A stretch of DNA of 64,000 nucleotides from positions 124,001-188,000 of the forward strand of contig NZ_JOIR01000001.1 of NCBI RefSeq assembly GCF_000720115.1, read 5' to 3'. Each line of letters begins with the position of its first letter. Position 1 is the stretch's first letter. Under the pieces are notes generated by a model, which saw nothing but the letters and a program-made list of their open reading frames with translations, did not search any database and had not been told where the DNA came from. Shown one piece after another: positions 32,666-41,223 of this stretch. Source of the stretch: Streptomyces sp. NRRL F-2580. Lineage in GTDB: Bacteria > Actinomycetota > Actinomycetes > Streptomycetales > Streptomycetaceae. A program made the position numbers and the translations under genes.

Positions 32666-34495
32666 ATGGACTACGCCACCCTCAAGGCCTTCAAGCCGTC
32701 CGAGTTCGAGGAAGCGGCCGACGGCTACCGCACCCTCGGCAACTCGGCCCAGGCGGCCAGGGAGCACATCGAGAACACGGTCGCCACGGGCATGCGCAAG
32801 TCGCTGAAGGGCGAGGCGGCGGACGCCGCGCAGAAACAGCTCCAGGCCCTGGTGAAGAACTTCCACTACGCGCAGACCGAATGCGGTGTGATCAGCACCG
32901 CGCTCAACGGGTTCGCTTACGACATGGCGGCCGCCAAGCGGAAGCTGGAGGCGGCGATCGCCGACGCACAGGCGGACGGCTGCAAGGTGAACGACGACGG
33001 CTCGGTCGCGTTCCCCGCCGGACAGAAGCCGGGCGCAGAGAAGGCCACGGAGGGCGGCACCGTGACCGGGAGCGCGGGAGGGAACGAGACCTCCGACGCC
33101 CTGGAACGCCAGGCGGCGAACATCCACCCGAACCCGAACTACGGCAAGGCGATGGGGTACGCGAACCGCATCGCCGACGCGCTCAAGGAAGCCACGGACG
33201 CGGACGCCAAGTGGGAGCCGAAGATACGGGCCCTCAAGGCCGACGACGACCTGACCGTGTCCGGCAGCGACTGGAAGGACGTCACGTCGGACACGGACGG
33301 CGTGCGCGGGGCGGCCGACGGGTACCTCCACACGATCAAGCCACCGCCCAAGAACGACTGGCCCCAGGACAACGCCAACTGGTGGAAGGGCCTCACCGAG
33401 GAACAGCGCGAGGCCTACGTCTCCATGCACCCCGCGAGCATCGGAGCGCTCGACGGCCTCCCTTCCGCCGTACGCGACGACGCGAACCGCATCGTCCTCG
33501 CGGAACAGCGCGGCGCCAAGCAGGTGGAGTACGACGCCTGGCTCAAGAAGGAGCCGGAGCACTACAAGCCCTACATCAGCCCCATCACGGGCCGTGAGGT
33601 GAAGGGCGCGATGGTCCCGACGGACGAGTGGAAGAAGTGGGAGGAGAAGAGGAAGGAGATCGAGGACGGCACCAAGGGCATGGACGCCATACAGAAACGA
33701 TTCGACACCTACACGAGCGAGAGCAGCCGCCCCTATCTCCTCGGCTTCGACGGCAAGGACATGGGGCGCGCCATCGTCTCCATCGGAAATCCGGACACCG
33801 CCGACAACGTGGTGACGTACGTGCCCGGGACGTTCGCCGAGCTGAAGTCCATCGACGGGGACATCGGCCGGGCCGAGCGTCTCCAGGCACAAGCGGAAGC
33901 CACCGACGGCTCCCGGAAGACGGCCTCGATCGTCTGGCTCGGTTACGACGCCCCGCAGGGCATCGCGACCGATGCGACGGAGACCAGGTGGGCGGACAAC
34001 GCCAAGGAGCCGCTCGGCAACTTCATCCAGGGGATCGAGGAAGCCAACCACCGCGAGGGCGGCGTGAACCAGACGCTCCTCGGGCACAGCTACGGGTCCC
34101 TGGTGGTGGGCGAGACGATGAGCATGCACATCGACCTGCCGGTCGACAACGCCATCATGGTGGGCAGTCCGGGCGTGGGAGTGGACCACGCGAAGGACCT
34201 GAACATCCCACCGGACCGGGTCTTCGCGGCCACGTCCGACCACGACCTCATCAACCTCGCCCCGCCGACGGCCCGGGACCCGCTCAGCCCGAAGGCTTGG
34301 TGGGACTCCTTCGACGACCACACGATCGTCCACGGAACCGACCCGACCAGCGATGACTTCGGGGGCCAGGTCTTCGAGGTCCCCGACGGCAAGTGGCCGC
34401 TCGAGGACTGGGAAATGATGCCGGCGCACTCCCAGTACTGGGACGACAAGCCCCTCAGAAGCCTGGCAAGGATCGTCACAGGAGGACAGCCGTGA
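32666..34495 (+). CDS. Alpha/beta-hydrolase of the DUF1023 (Abhydrolase_8) type with helical N-terminal domain
   Basis: The 609-residue protein starts with a WXG-like helical domain (about 1-115, DYATLKAFKPSEFEEAADGY to NGFAYDMAAAKRKLEAAI), a linker, and a C-terminal alpha/beta-hydrolase with the nucleophile elbow LLGHSYGSLVVGE, an upstream VWLGYDAPQG and a later AATSDHDLINLA that can supply acid. No signal peptide is visible, so export by a type VII-like route is plausible. Substrate unknown; family members are often near WXG genes. Its stop overlaps the start of the lipoprotein gene. Confidence 0.8.
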   Translation: MDYATLKAFKPSEFEEAADGYRTLGNSAQAAREHIENTVATGMRKSLKGEAADAAQKQLQALVKNFHYAQTECGVISTALNGFAYDMAAAKRKLEAAIADAQADGCKVNDDGSVAFPAGQKPGAEKATEGGTVTGSAGGNETSDALERQAANIHPNPNYGKAMGYANRIADALKEATDADAKWEPKIRALKADDDLTVSGSDWKDVTSDTDGVRGAADGYLHTIKPPPKNDWPQDNANWWKGLTEEQREAYVSMHPASIGALDGLPSAVRDDANRIVLAEQRGAKQVEYDAWLKKEPEHYKPYISPITGREVKGAMVPTDEWKKWEEKRKEIEDGTKGMDAIQKRFDTYTSESSRPYLLGFDGKDMGRAIVSIGNPDTADNVVTYVPGTFAELKSIDGDIGRAERLQAQAEATDGSRKTASIVWLGYDAPQGIATDATETRWADNAKEPLGNFIQGIEEANHREGGVNQTLLGHSYGSLVVGETMSMHIDLPVDNAIMVGSPGVGVDHAKDLNIPPDRVFAATSDHDLINLAPPTARDPLSPKAWWDSFDDHTIVHGTDPTSDDFGGQVFEVPDGKWPLEDWEMMPAHSQYWDDKPLRSLARIVTGGQP

Positions 34496-35451
34496 ATCCA
34501 CGCAAGGCATTCTCAGCTGCTGCACTGCTCGCCTTGACGGTCACGGTGACCGCGTGCGGGACACAGGAAGACGACGGAGAGACGGCGAAGCAGGTCACGA
34601 TGAACGAGCAGCAAGCGACCGACCGGGCGGAAGAGATCATCCACCAGGCGGTGGACGTCATGTCGCCCCAGCCGACGCTGGAGCGTTTCGGCCCCGCGAC
34701 CGTCGGCCCCTGCATCGCCAGGGACGATCACGGCCCGGACGACCGACTGCAGGTCACCCTCTTCTACAAGCTCACCGGTGTTCCGGGGTCCGAGGCCAAG
34801 AACCTGGTGCTGCAGGCGCGGGACGCCTGGCTGAAGCAGGGCTACAAGTACAACTCGTCGAACGAGGAGGACATGTCGGGCCCCTTCCCCTGGGTGAGCA
34901 TGCGTACGGAGCCGGACGACTTCTGGATGGAAGGGATCACCGGGGTTCTGGACCGCGCCAAGGGCGAGGGCCTAGCGACCCTCAAGGTGATCTCGCCCTG
35001 CTTCCTCCCGCCGGGCAAGACCAAGGCCTCGGGGGCGGCCCCGGCCGGTCCCGCCGCGTACGAGGCCCCGTCGCCCGACGATCCCGCCACGCGCCGGGCC
35101 CTCGCCCACTCCAGCCGGATCTACGACGCGCTGCAGGCTGGATCGGCGCCCACGCAGCCCGGGGAAGGCCTCAGCACGGTCCGGGACGAGTCGGGCGCCT
35201 CGGTCCACCACACCTGGTCGACCGAGCCGCTGCCGGAGGGCGAGAGGGTGGCCGCCGTCGCGCGCGCGCAGACGTTCTTCCAGAGCGCGGGGTGGACCGT
35301 GCGCCGGGTACCGACGGTCGAGGGCACCCCGGCCGTCGTCGCCGGCCACCCCGGAGACCGCACGGTCGCGCAGGTCGCGACCTCGACCACCGGAGCGGTG
35401 CGCGTCGCGGTGACGACACCCGCCAACGGTCCGGCCTCCGCCGACGCGTGA
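34492..35451 (+). CDS. Lipoprotein of the hydrolase cassette
   Basis: The 319-residue protein begins with a lipoprotein signal peptide ending LTVTVTAC, so it is expected to be anchored outside the membrane. The rest is soluble and shows two segments of similar size, each with an amphipathic strand-helix pattern (ATDRAEEIIHQAVDVM and later EGERVAAVARAQTFFQSAGW). No known domain recognised. The GTG start overlaps the hydrolase stop (GTGA), so the proteins are made together; an immunity or adaptor role is possible but unproven. Confidence 0.75.
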   Translation: MNPRKAFSAAALLALTVTVTACGTQEDDGETAKQVTMNEQQATDRAEEIIHQAVDVMSPQPTLERFGPATVGPCIARDDHGPDDRLQVTLFYKLTGVPGSEAKNLVLQARDAWLKQGYKYNSSNEEDMSGPFPWVSMRTEPDDFWMEGITGVLDRAKGEGLATLKVISPCFLPPGKTKASGAAPAGPAAYEAPSPDDPATRRALAHSSRIYDALQAGSAPTQPGEGLSTVRDESGASVHHTWSTEPLPEGERVAAVARAQTFFQSAGWTVRRVPTVEGTPAVVAGHPGDRTVAQVATSTTGAVRVAVTTPANGPASADA

Positions 35452-35453
35452 CA

Positions 35454-35487
35454 GCCGGCGGGACCGGGTTCCGGTCCCGCCGGCCCT
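35454..35487 (+). terminator. Intrinsic terminator after the cassette
   Basis: Perfect 14-base-pair stem GCCGGCGGGACCGG / CCGGTCCCGCCGGC with loop GTT and tail CCTTAAG. Confidence 0.85.
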
Positions 35488-35592
35488 TAAGGGCGGGTGA
35501 AGCATCCTCCGGGATGGGTTAAGCGTTGCTACGCTCGTCCTGACTTGCGGGGTCGTGGCCGGAACCGGCCGTAGGCATGGCAGGCTTGGGGC

Positions 35593-36279
35593 ATGGCCGC
35601 GCAGATTTATCCCAGCATCCTGTCCGCCGACTTCGCCCGACTCGCCGAGGAGGCGAGGGCCGTCGAGGGGGCCGACTGGCTGCATGTCGACGTCATGGAC
35701 AACCATTTCGTCCCGAACCTCACCCTCGGCATGCCCGTCGTGGAGTCCCTGAGCCGGGCCACGGACATTCCGCTGGACCTCCACCTGATGATCGAGAACC
35801 CGGACCGCTGGGCCCCGCAGTACGTGGAGGCCGGTGCGGGTTCGGTCACCTTCCACGCCGAGGCCGCGGCGGCGCCCGTGCGCCTCGCGCGGGAGATCCG
35901 GGCCAAGGGGGCGCGGGCGTCGATGGCGCTCAAGCCCGCGACGCCCATCGAACAGTACGAGGACATCCTCCCCGAGCTCGACATGCTGCTGATCATGACG
36001 GTCGAGCCCGGCTTCGGCGGCCAGCCCTTTCTCGACATCATGCTCCCCAAGATCCGCCGGACCCGGGAGCTGATCTCCAAGCACGGCCTGGAGCTGTGGC
36101 TGCAGGTCGACGGCGGGGTCTCGGCCTCGACCATCGAACGCTGTGCCGAGGCCGGCGCCGACGTGTTCGTGGCGGGCAGCGCGGTCTACGGCGCGGTCGA
36201 TCCGGCCGCCGCCGTACGCACGCTGCGTGAGCAGGCGGGTGCGGCGATCGCCGCGGCGCCGTGGGCTTGCGACCACTGA
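35593..36279 (+). CDS. rpe: Ribulose-phosphate 3-epimerase
   Basis: The 228-residue TIM-barrel enzyme of the pentose phosphate pathway has the family motifs [28 protein letters not shown] (metal ligands), [22 protein letters not shown] and [12 protein letters not shown]. It starts with ATG. A SorC-type regulator follows 129 bases downstream. Confidence 0.95.
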   Translation: MAAQIYPSILSADFARLAEEARAVEGADWLHVDVMDNHFVPNLTLGMPVVESLSRATDIPLDLHLMIENPDRWAPQYVEAGAGSVTFHAEAAAAPVRLAREIRAKGARASMALKPATPIEQYEDILPELDMLLIMTVEPGFGGQPFLDIMLPKIRRTRELISKHGLELWLQVDGGVSASTIERCAEAGADVFVAGSAVYGAVDPAAAVRTLREQAGAAIAAAPWACDH

Positions 36280-36364
36280 GCCAAGGGTTGATGAACAGCT
36301 CGGTGAACGGGAGCTGTCCAGGCTGATCAACGGCCGTCGGATCTGACAGGATGAACGGCGAGTC

Positions 36365-36391
36365 GAGAGTGTGAACACGAGAGTGTGAACA
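36365..36391. promoter_or_regulatory. Direct repeat GAGAGTGTGAACA upstream of the SorC-type gene
   Basis: Two perfect 13-base copies (36365-36377 and 36379-36391) end 17 bases before the GTG of the regulator. Position and spacing fit an autoregulatory operator, but this is inference. Confidence 0.55.
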
Positions 36392-36408
36392 GCAGTGAGG
36401 AGAACGCG

Positions 36409-37434
36409 GTGTCTGCAATGTCGGCGGGACGGTCAGCCCTGCGGATGGGACCCGCGGAGCTGGTGCAGGCGGCGGCCATGGCGCGCCGTTTCTACCTCGA
36501 GGGCAAATCCAAGATCCAGATCGCCGAGGAGTTCGGCGTGAGCCGCTTCAAGGTGGCCCGGGTCCTGGAGACCGCCCTGGAGCGTGACCTCGTACGGATC
36601 GAGATCCGGGTACCGGCCGAACTCGACGCGGAGCGTTCGGACGCGCTCAGGGCCCGGTACGGGCTCCGGCACGCCGTCGTGGTGGAGTCGCCCGCCGACG
36701 CCACCGAGGACGCGCCCGACCCGGAGAACCTGGGCGCGGTCGCCGCCGATCTGCTGGGCGAACTGGTCAACGAGGGCGACGTACTGGGCCTGGCGTGGGG
36801 GCGGTCGACCATTCACATGGCCGCCTCCCTGCACCGGCTGCCGCAGTGCACCGTGGTCCAGCTGACCGGCGTCTACGACGCGGGGACCGCCGAGCGCGGT
36901 TCGGTCGAGGCCGTGCGCAGGGCCGCCCAGGTCTCGGGGGGCGACGCGCACCCGATCTACGCGCCGATGCTGCTGCCCGACCCGGCGACGGCGGCCGCGC
37001 TGCGCAGCCAGACCGGGATCGCGCGCGCCTTCGAGTACTTCGACAAGGTGACGGTCGCGGCCGTCTCCATCGGGTCGTGGGAGACGGGCATCTCCACCGT
37101 CCACGACATGCTGACCGACGAGGAGCGGGCCCACTACGCCTCGCTCGGCGTCGCGGCCGAGATGTCCGCGCACCTGTTCGACTCCGAGGGTCGGCGGGTC
37201 GGCCGGGACCTCGGCGAGCGGTGCATCACCGTCGAGGCGGACCGGCTGCGGCGGATCCCGGAGGTCGTGGCCATCGCGGGCGGGCTGCGCAAGGCCTCCG
37301 CGATCGGGGCGGTGCTCCGGTCCGGGCTGGTGACCAGCCTGGTCACGGACACGGCGGTGGCCGACTACCTGCTGACCGAGTCGGCCCCCGGACTGCGGCC
37401 CGCGCTGGAGCGGGCCGATCCCGACGACCTGTAG
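36409..37434 (+). CDS. SorC/DeoR-type sugar-phosphate-binding transcriptional regulator
   Basis: The 341-residue protein has an N-terminal HTH (ARRFYLEGKSKIQIAEEFGVSRFKVARVLETA) and a large effector domain of the sugar-binding SorC class (EGDVLGLAWGRST, VVQLTGVYDAG, AIAGGLRKASAIGAVLRSG). Such proteins respond to phosphorylated sugars. The GTG start has GAGGAG six bases upstream. Being next to rpe suggests control of pentose or sugar-phosphate genes, but the target is unknown. Confidence 0.85.
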   Translation: MSAMSAGRSALRMGPAELVQAAAMARRFYLEGKSKIQIAEEFGVSRFKVARVLETALERDLVRIEIRVPAELDAERSDALRARYGLRHAVVVESPADATEDAPDPENLGAVAADLLGELVNEGDVLGLAWGRSTIHMAASLHRLPQCTVVQLTGVYDAGTAERGSVEAVRRAAQVSGGDAHPIYAPMLLPDPATAAALRSQTGIARAFEYFDKVTVAAVSIGSWETGISTVHDMLTDEERAHYASLGVAAEMSAHLFDSEGRRVGRDLGERCITVEADRLRRIPEVVAIAGGLRKASAIGAVLRSGLVTSLVTDTAVADYLLTESAPGLRPALERADPDDL

Positions 37435-37536
37435 CGGCGGATCGGCGCTTCGTCGCGGCGGCCGGCGCGGATGGTGCCGGAATTGAGATCCGAACGGCGG
37501 ACCGCGCGGCGGCCTGCTGGGCGCATACTGGTTCCA

Positions 37537-37758
37537 ATGACAAAGTCAGCAGTACCTCGCCGCCATTTGCCGTCCAGCCCGTTCAAGGCCCCCGTGGAAC
37601 AGCCCATCCGGCAGTTCAACGTCGGCGACCGGGTCACTCACGATGAGCACGGCCTCGGCCGTGTCGTCGGAATCGAGGAGGGGATCGCTGTTCTCGTTGA
37701 CTTCGGTTCGGTCCAGAAGCGAATCCTGAGTCCCTACACCAAGATGGCCGCACTCTGA
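37537..37758 (+). CDS. Small Tudor-like (CarD/UvrD C-terminal type) protein
   Basis: The 73-residue protein carries VGDRVTHDEHGLGRVVGIEEG and VLVDFGSVQKRIL, a small beta-barrel like the Tudor fold at the end of actinobacterial UvrD/PcrA or the RNA-polymerase-binding part of CarD. That suggests contact with RNA polymerase or nucleic acid. I chose the ATG at 37537; the frame extends 23 codons upstream without similarity. Confidence 0.7.
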   Translation: MTKSAVPRRHLPSSPFKAPVEQPIRQFNVGDRVTHDEHGLGRVVGIEEGIAVLVDFGSVQKRILSPYTKMAAL

Positions 37759-37807
37759 GGCCACCGGGCGATTCGCGAGCGAATCGGATATTTGGCACGA
37801 TCGGTGC

Positions 37808-38266
37808 ATGATCTTTCGGAACGTGCCCCGATCGTTGCTGCGTTTGCTTGGGGCCGTGTTCCTCTGTGCCGCGCTGGTCGGCGCGGTGGGCTGTGGCGGG
37901 CAGAAGCCCGCGCCCGCCGCGGCCAGCGCCAGCGCCAGTGCCCGCGGGGTCGGTCCCGGCAGTAGTACCGCTCCCGCGTGGGCGAAGGGGATGGCCACCG
38001 TACGGGCCGACGCGCTGCCGCAGCAGGCCCGGGACGTGCTCGCGCTCATCGACAAGGGCGGGCCGTATCCGTACCGGCAGGACGGCACCGTCTTCGGGAA
38101 CTTCGAGAAGGCCCTGCCCCGGCAGAAGCGCGGCTACTACCACGAGTTCACGGTGCGGACGCCCGGGGAGCGGGACCGCGGGGCCCGGCGGATCGTGACG
38201 GGTGAGGGTGGGGAGTTCTTCTACACGGACGACCACTACGACACCTTCAAGGCGGTTCTCCGATGA
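37808..38266 (+). CDS. Secreted guanyl-specific ribonuclease (RNase Sa/barnase type)
   Basis: The 152-residue protein has a signal peptide (possible lipobox AVGC, C29), a Pro/Ala/Ser linker to about 60, and a complete microbial RNase domain. Catalytic residues fall with RNase Sa spacing: E113 in YYHEFTV, R128 in RGARRIV, and H143 in TDDHYDTF. It should cleave RNA after guanosine outside the cell. Its stop overlaps the start of a barstar-like gene (ATGA), which would protect the cytoplasm. Confidence 0.9.
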   Translation: MIFRNVPRSLLRLLGAVFLCAALVGAVGCGGQKPAPAAASASASARGVGPGSSTAPAWAKGMATVRADALPQQARDVLALIDKGGPYPYRQDGTVFGNFEKALPRQKRGYYHEFTVRTPGERDRGARRIVTGEGGEFFYTDDHYDTFKAVLR

Positions 38267-38691
38267 GCCTGGACCCGCAGCCGCTCGCCCCCGCGCTCGC
38301 GGCGGCCGATGCCGCCGGCTGGACGACCGTACGGCTGGACCTGGACGGCGTACTGGGCAAGGCGGAGCTGATGCGGCGGTGCGGGGTCGCGCTGCGGCTG
38401 CCGGAGTGGGTCGGCGGGAACTGGGACGCGTTGGCCGACGCGATGCGGGACCTGTCGTGGCTGCCGCAAGCCGCGGGGCGGCTGGTGGCGGTGACCTCGT
38501 GGCGTGGCTATGCCGCCGCGCGGCCCGGCGAGTGGGAGACGTTGGTGGAGGTGCTGGAGGAGGCCGTGGACTTCTGGCGGGAGCAGGAGGGTGGGCCGGG
38601 GCTCACCGTGCTGCTGGCCGAGGCCGAGGCCGAGGCCGGCCCGGCTGCCGGGGCTCGGCGGATGCCGGGCCCTAAGCGCCGGCGGGGCTGA
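38263..38691 (+). CDS. Barstar-like ribonuclease inhibitor
   Basis: The 142-residue protein has the barstar fold: VRLDLDGVLGKAELMRRCGVAL, then the conserved LPEWVGGNWDALADAMRDL and a central strand. The C-terminal 25 residues (EAEAEAGPAAGARR) are a low-complexity tail beyond the usual barstar length. Translational coupling to the RNase gene ensures inhibitor is made with enzyme. Confidence 0.9.
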   Translation: MSLDPQPLAPALAAADAAGWTTVRLDLDGVLGKAELMRRCGVALRLPEWVGGNWDALADAMRDLSWLPQAAGRLVAVTSWRGYAAARPGEWETLVEVLEEAVDFWREQEGGPGLTVLLAEAEAEAGPAAGARRMPGPKRRRG

Positions 38692-38697
38692 AGGATC
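38674..38697. repeat. Streptomyces interspersed repeat, copy A
   Basis: The motif GCGCCGGCGGGGCTGAAGG spans the barstar stop codon. Similar sequences (about AACGCCGGCGGGGCTGGA) are scattered behind genes in Streptomyces genomes. Two further copies occur at 38710-38735 and 43069-43087. Confidence 0.7.
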
Positions 38698-38745
38698 GGG
38701 GCTCCGCGCCTCGAACGCCGGAGGGGCTGGATCGGGCGGAGCCCC
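38698..38745. terminator. Hairpin between barstar gene and globin gene
   Basis: Ten-base-pair stem GGGGCTCCGC / GCGGAGCCCC with a 28-base loop holding the interspersed repeat. It lies between two converging genes. Confidence 0.6.
38710..38735. repeat. Streptomyces interspersed repeat, copy B
   Basis: CGAACGCCGGAGGGGCTGGA, 36 bases after copy A, sits in the loop of the barstar terminator. Confidence 0.65.
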
Positions 38746-38768
38746 GGTTCCTTCTCGTTCAGGTGTGC

Positions 38769-39239
38769 TCAGTCCGTCTTCGGGATCCACGGTGGGGTCT
38801 GGCCCCAGGACCAGACCGGGATCTTGGCCGCGTCCACCGGGGGTGGGTTGGGGCCCGAGTAGATCAGGGCCATGCGGGTGCCCCACTCGATGTAGTAGGC
38901 GAAGACCCCGCGGAACTCCGGGTCCGTCGGGAGGCCGACCTCGTCGGCCGTGTCCATCAGCAGGTCCACCCAGCGGCGGCGTTGCTTCTCGGTGATCCCG
39001 CGGCCCAGGTGCTTGGTGGCCATGTGCCGGTGGCCGCCGTGGTGGGCGGTGTAGTCCGACGGGCCGCCGAAGACCTCCGACAGCCAGATCGCGACGTGCT
39101 GCGGGTGCTCCGAGTCCATGCCGGCGAAGACCGGGGCCAGGATCTCGTCCTGCAGCGCGTGGGCGTAGAAGGCGTCGGTGAGACGGTTCATCGCCTCCGC
39201 GCCGCCCATCCACTCGTAGATGGTGGGTGTGGTGCTCAT
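38769..39239 (-). CDS. Truncated haemoglobin (group II-like)
   Basis: The 156-residue protein has the 2-on-2 globin pattern: IYEWMGGAEAMNRLTDAFY, a glycine-rich turn, and SDYTAHHGGHRHMATKHLGR, where the proximal His is expected. The Trp in AIWLSEVFGG and the later WG fit group II. A proline-rich tail of about 25 residues is extra. It starts two bases after the ABM gene on the same strand, so the two are one operon. Confidence 0.88.
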   Translation of the reverse strand: MSTTPTIYEWMGGAEAMNRLTDAFYAHALQDEILAPVFAGMDSEHPQHVAIWLSEVFGGPSDYTAHHGGHRHMATKHLGRGITEKQRRRWVDLLMDTADEVGLPTDPEFRGVFAYYIEWGTRMALIYSGPNPPPVDAAKIPVWSWGQTPPWIPKTD

Positions 39240-39241
39240 GG

Positions 39242-39565
39242 CTATCCGGCGGCCTTTCCCGTGCCCACGACGCCCGTCACGAGGTAGTGCTGCATCTCCT
39301 CGATGGCCGTCACGTACGGACGGATCGCGCTGAAGAACGCCGGGAAGTGCTCGCCCTTGCGGAATCCGCCCAGGTGGGCCTCGATCGAGGTCCAGCGGAT
39401 GCGCAGGATGTAGCGCTCCTTCTCCTCCTCGCACCGGGCCAGTTCGTAGTCGATGCACTCGGGTGACGCGGCCAGGGCCTCGGCGGCTCGGGCGTACGCG
39501 TCCTCGAAGGCCGGCTGGTCGTCCAATGCGATCCGGTAGCGGATGTATTCGACGGTGGTGGTCAT
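39242..39565 (-). CDS. Antibiotic-biosynthesis-monooxygenase (ABM) domain protein
   Basis: The 107-residue protein is a single dimeric ferredoxin-like ABM domain (VEYIRYRIALDDQPAFEDAY, CIDYELARCEEEKERYILRIRW). The domain occurs in haem-degrading and quinone-modifying enzymes. Being coupled to the truncated haemoglobin suggests a role in haem or reactive nitrogen chemistry, but this is inference. Confidence 0.85.
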   Translation of the reverse strand: MTTTVEYIRYRIALDDQPAFEDAYARAAEALAASPECIDYELARCEEEKERYILRIRWTSIEAHLGGFRKGEHFPAFFSAIRPYVTAIEEMQHYLVTGVVGTGKAAG

Positions 39566-39638
39566 GGGTGAGTGCCTCTCCCTGGGTGGTGGTCTCGGCC
39601 AGCCTTACGCGATCATGCGCCGGAGTGGGGCCGATCGG

Positions 39639-40148
39639 TCATTCGGACCCGGACTTCCTGGAGTCGGTCTCGCCGGAGACGTCCGGGCCCTGCTCACGGA
39701 CCTGGCGGACCTTGTCCAGGGAGTCGCGCAGTTCCGTCAGCCAGGTGTCGGTGTTGCGTCCGACGAGGCGGACGCACCAGGCCAGGGCGTCGGCCCGGCT
39801 GCGGGCGACCCCGCCGGCGACCAGGGTGTCGAGGACCTGGCGTTCGGACTGGCGCAGGCGGGTCATCACCGGGACGGCGAGGTGGGTGAAGAGCGTCGTC
39901 TCCTCACCCACCCGTACGCCCCAGGCGACCTTGCGGCGGTAGAGGGACTCGGCCTCGCGGGCCACCTCGATGCGCTGTTCGCGGGTGCGTTCGCGGAACT
40001 CCTTGACCGACTCGGTCGCCGGTATGACGCCGACGACCGTGATCTCCTCGCGGTCGGCCGTGACCGAGAGGAGGGACTCGTAGACGTCCACCGGCAGGCG
40101 CTCGGCGAACCACGCGCGGAGCTGTTCGCTCTGTTCAGCTGTAATCAT
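39639..40148 (-). CDS. Conserved hypothetical protein (169 aa)
   Basis: I do not recognise a family. The N-terminal part resembles a small alpha/beta domain (VDVYESLLSVTADREEITVVGVIP); the middle is a long charged helix (EFRERTREQRIEVAREAESLYRR); the C-terminal part ends in a polar tail. RSRADALAWCVRLVGRN could be part of a ribbon-helix-helix-like element. Its ATG sits 55 bases upstream of the end of the next gene on the same strand. Confidence 0.65.
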   Translation of the reverse strand: MITAEQSEQLRAWFAERLPVDVYESLLSVTADREEITVVGVIPATESVKEFRERTREQRIEVAREAESLYRRKVAWGVRVGEETTLFTHLAVPVMTRLRQSERQVLDTLVAGGVARSRADALAWCVRLVGRNTDTWLTELRDSLDKVRQVREQGPDVSGETDSRKSGSE

Positions 40149-40203
40149 GTAATCAACGTTGCATCCGATACCTTCTTGATCGCAAGGGCTCGGACGTTCG
40201 CTC

Positions 40204-41055
40204 TCAGCCCATCGAGCGGTAGCGGTGGATCAGGGAGACGGCCATCGCGCCCTCGCCCACGCCCGAGGCGACCCGCTTGACCGAGTGGGCGCGGACGTCG
40301 CCCGCCGCGAAGACGCCGGGGACGCTCGTCTCCAGCGGGTAGGGGGCCCGCTCCAGGCTCCACTCGGCCGGGAGTTCCCCACCGTTCGCGATCAGGTCCG
40401 AGCCGGTGAGGACGAAGCCGTACTCGTCCCGGTCCACGACGCCGGCGAGCCAGTCGGTGTGCGGGCGGGCGCCGATGAACGTGAACATGAACCGGGCCGG
40501 GACCTCCTTGTCCTCGCCGGTGCCGGTGCGCCCGGCCAGCAGCAGGGCCCGTACCCGCCCGGCGGCGGCCCGGTCCAGGGCGGGGCCGCCGGCGAGCCCG
40601 CCCTCGTAGGAGCCGTCGGCGTGGACGGCGAGCGCCCGGCCGAGCTGGCGGGGCGGGCCGGAGACCACCCGGGCGAGCGCGGCGCGGCTCCCCACCGCGG
40701 CGGCGTCGAGCACCGAGCCGAGCACGGGCCGCACGGGGTCGAGTCCGCGCACCGGGGTGACCAGCACGTCCAGGACTCCCCCGCAGGTCAGGCCCACCGC
40801 GAAGGCGTCGTCGTCGCTGTAGCCGAAGCGGTGCAGGCCGCCTTCACCGGAGGCGATCGCGTCGAGGCACAGCTCGTGCGCGGCGGATTCCACGCAGCCC
40901 CCGGAGATCGAGCCGAGGGCGGTGCCCCGGTCGTCGACGGCGAGGGAGGCGCCGGGGCCGCGCGGGGCGCTCCCGCTGACCGCCACCACGGTGGCCAGCG
41001 CGAATTCCCGCCGCGCGGCACACCACGCGCGTAGCTCGTCGGCTATGTCAAGCAT
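40204..41055 (-). CDS. XdhC/thioredoxin-reductase in-frame fusion, probable deletion product
   Basis: The 283-residue frame is a chimera. Residues 1-180 match the XdhC/CoxI N-domain (MLDIADELRAW, SGSAPRGPGASLAV, GSISGGCVESAAHEL, VGLTCGGVLDVLVTPV). From about 184 it becomes the C-terminal end of a thioredoxin-reductase-like flavoprotein (EVPARFMFTFIGARPHTDWL, SVPGVFAAGDVRAHSVKRV). The XdhC C-domain and most of the reductase (FAD/NAD loops, redox Cys) are missing, so neither activity is likely. The simplest reading is a deletion joining two genes; a transposase scar lies just upstream. Confidence 0.8.
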   Translation of the reverse strand: MLDIADELRAWCAARREFALATVVAVSGSAPRGPGASLAVDDRGTALGSISGGCVESAAHELCLDAIASGEGGLHRFGYSDDDAFAVGLTCGGVLDVLVTPVRGLDPVRPVLGSVLDAAAVGSRAALARVVSGPPRQLGRALAVHADGSYEGGLAGGPALDRAAAGRVRALLLAGRTGTGEDKEVPARFMFTFIGARPHTDWLAGVVDRDEYGFVLTGSDLIANGGELPAEWSLERAPYPLETSVPGVFAAGDVRAHSVKRVASGVGEGAMAVSLIHRYRSMG

Positions 41056-41223
41056 CAGCGGATGTACTCGCGGCGCGGGGTCTGGCCGGGGAGGTACGGG
41101 CGCGGCGGCAGTACGGCCGGGGTCGCCGGCCGGGCCGGGGCGGGGCCGGGCCGCGGGGGCGGCCGGCCGGGTGACGGCGGGGCGGGCGGGCGCGGGGTAT
41201 CCGTCGGGGAGCTGGGGCCGGGT

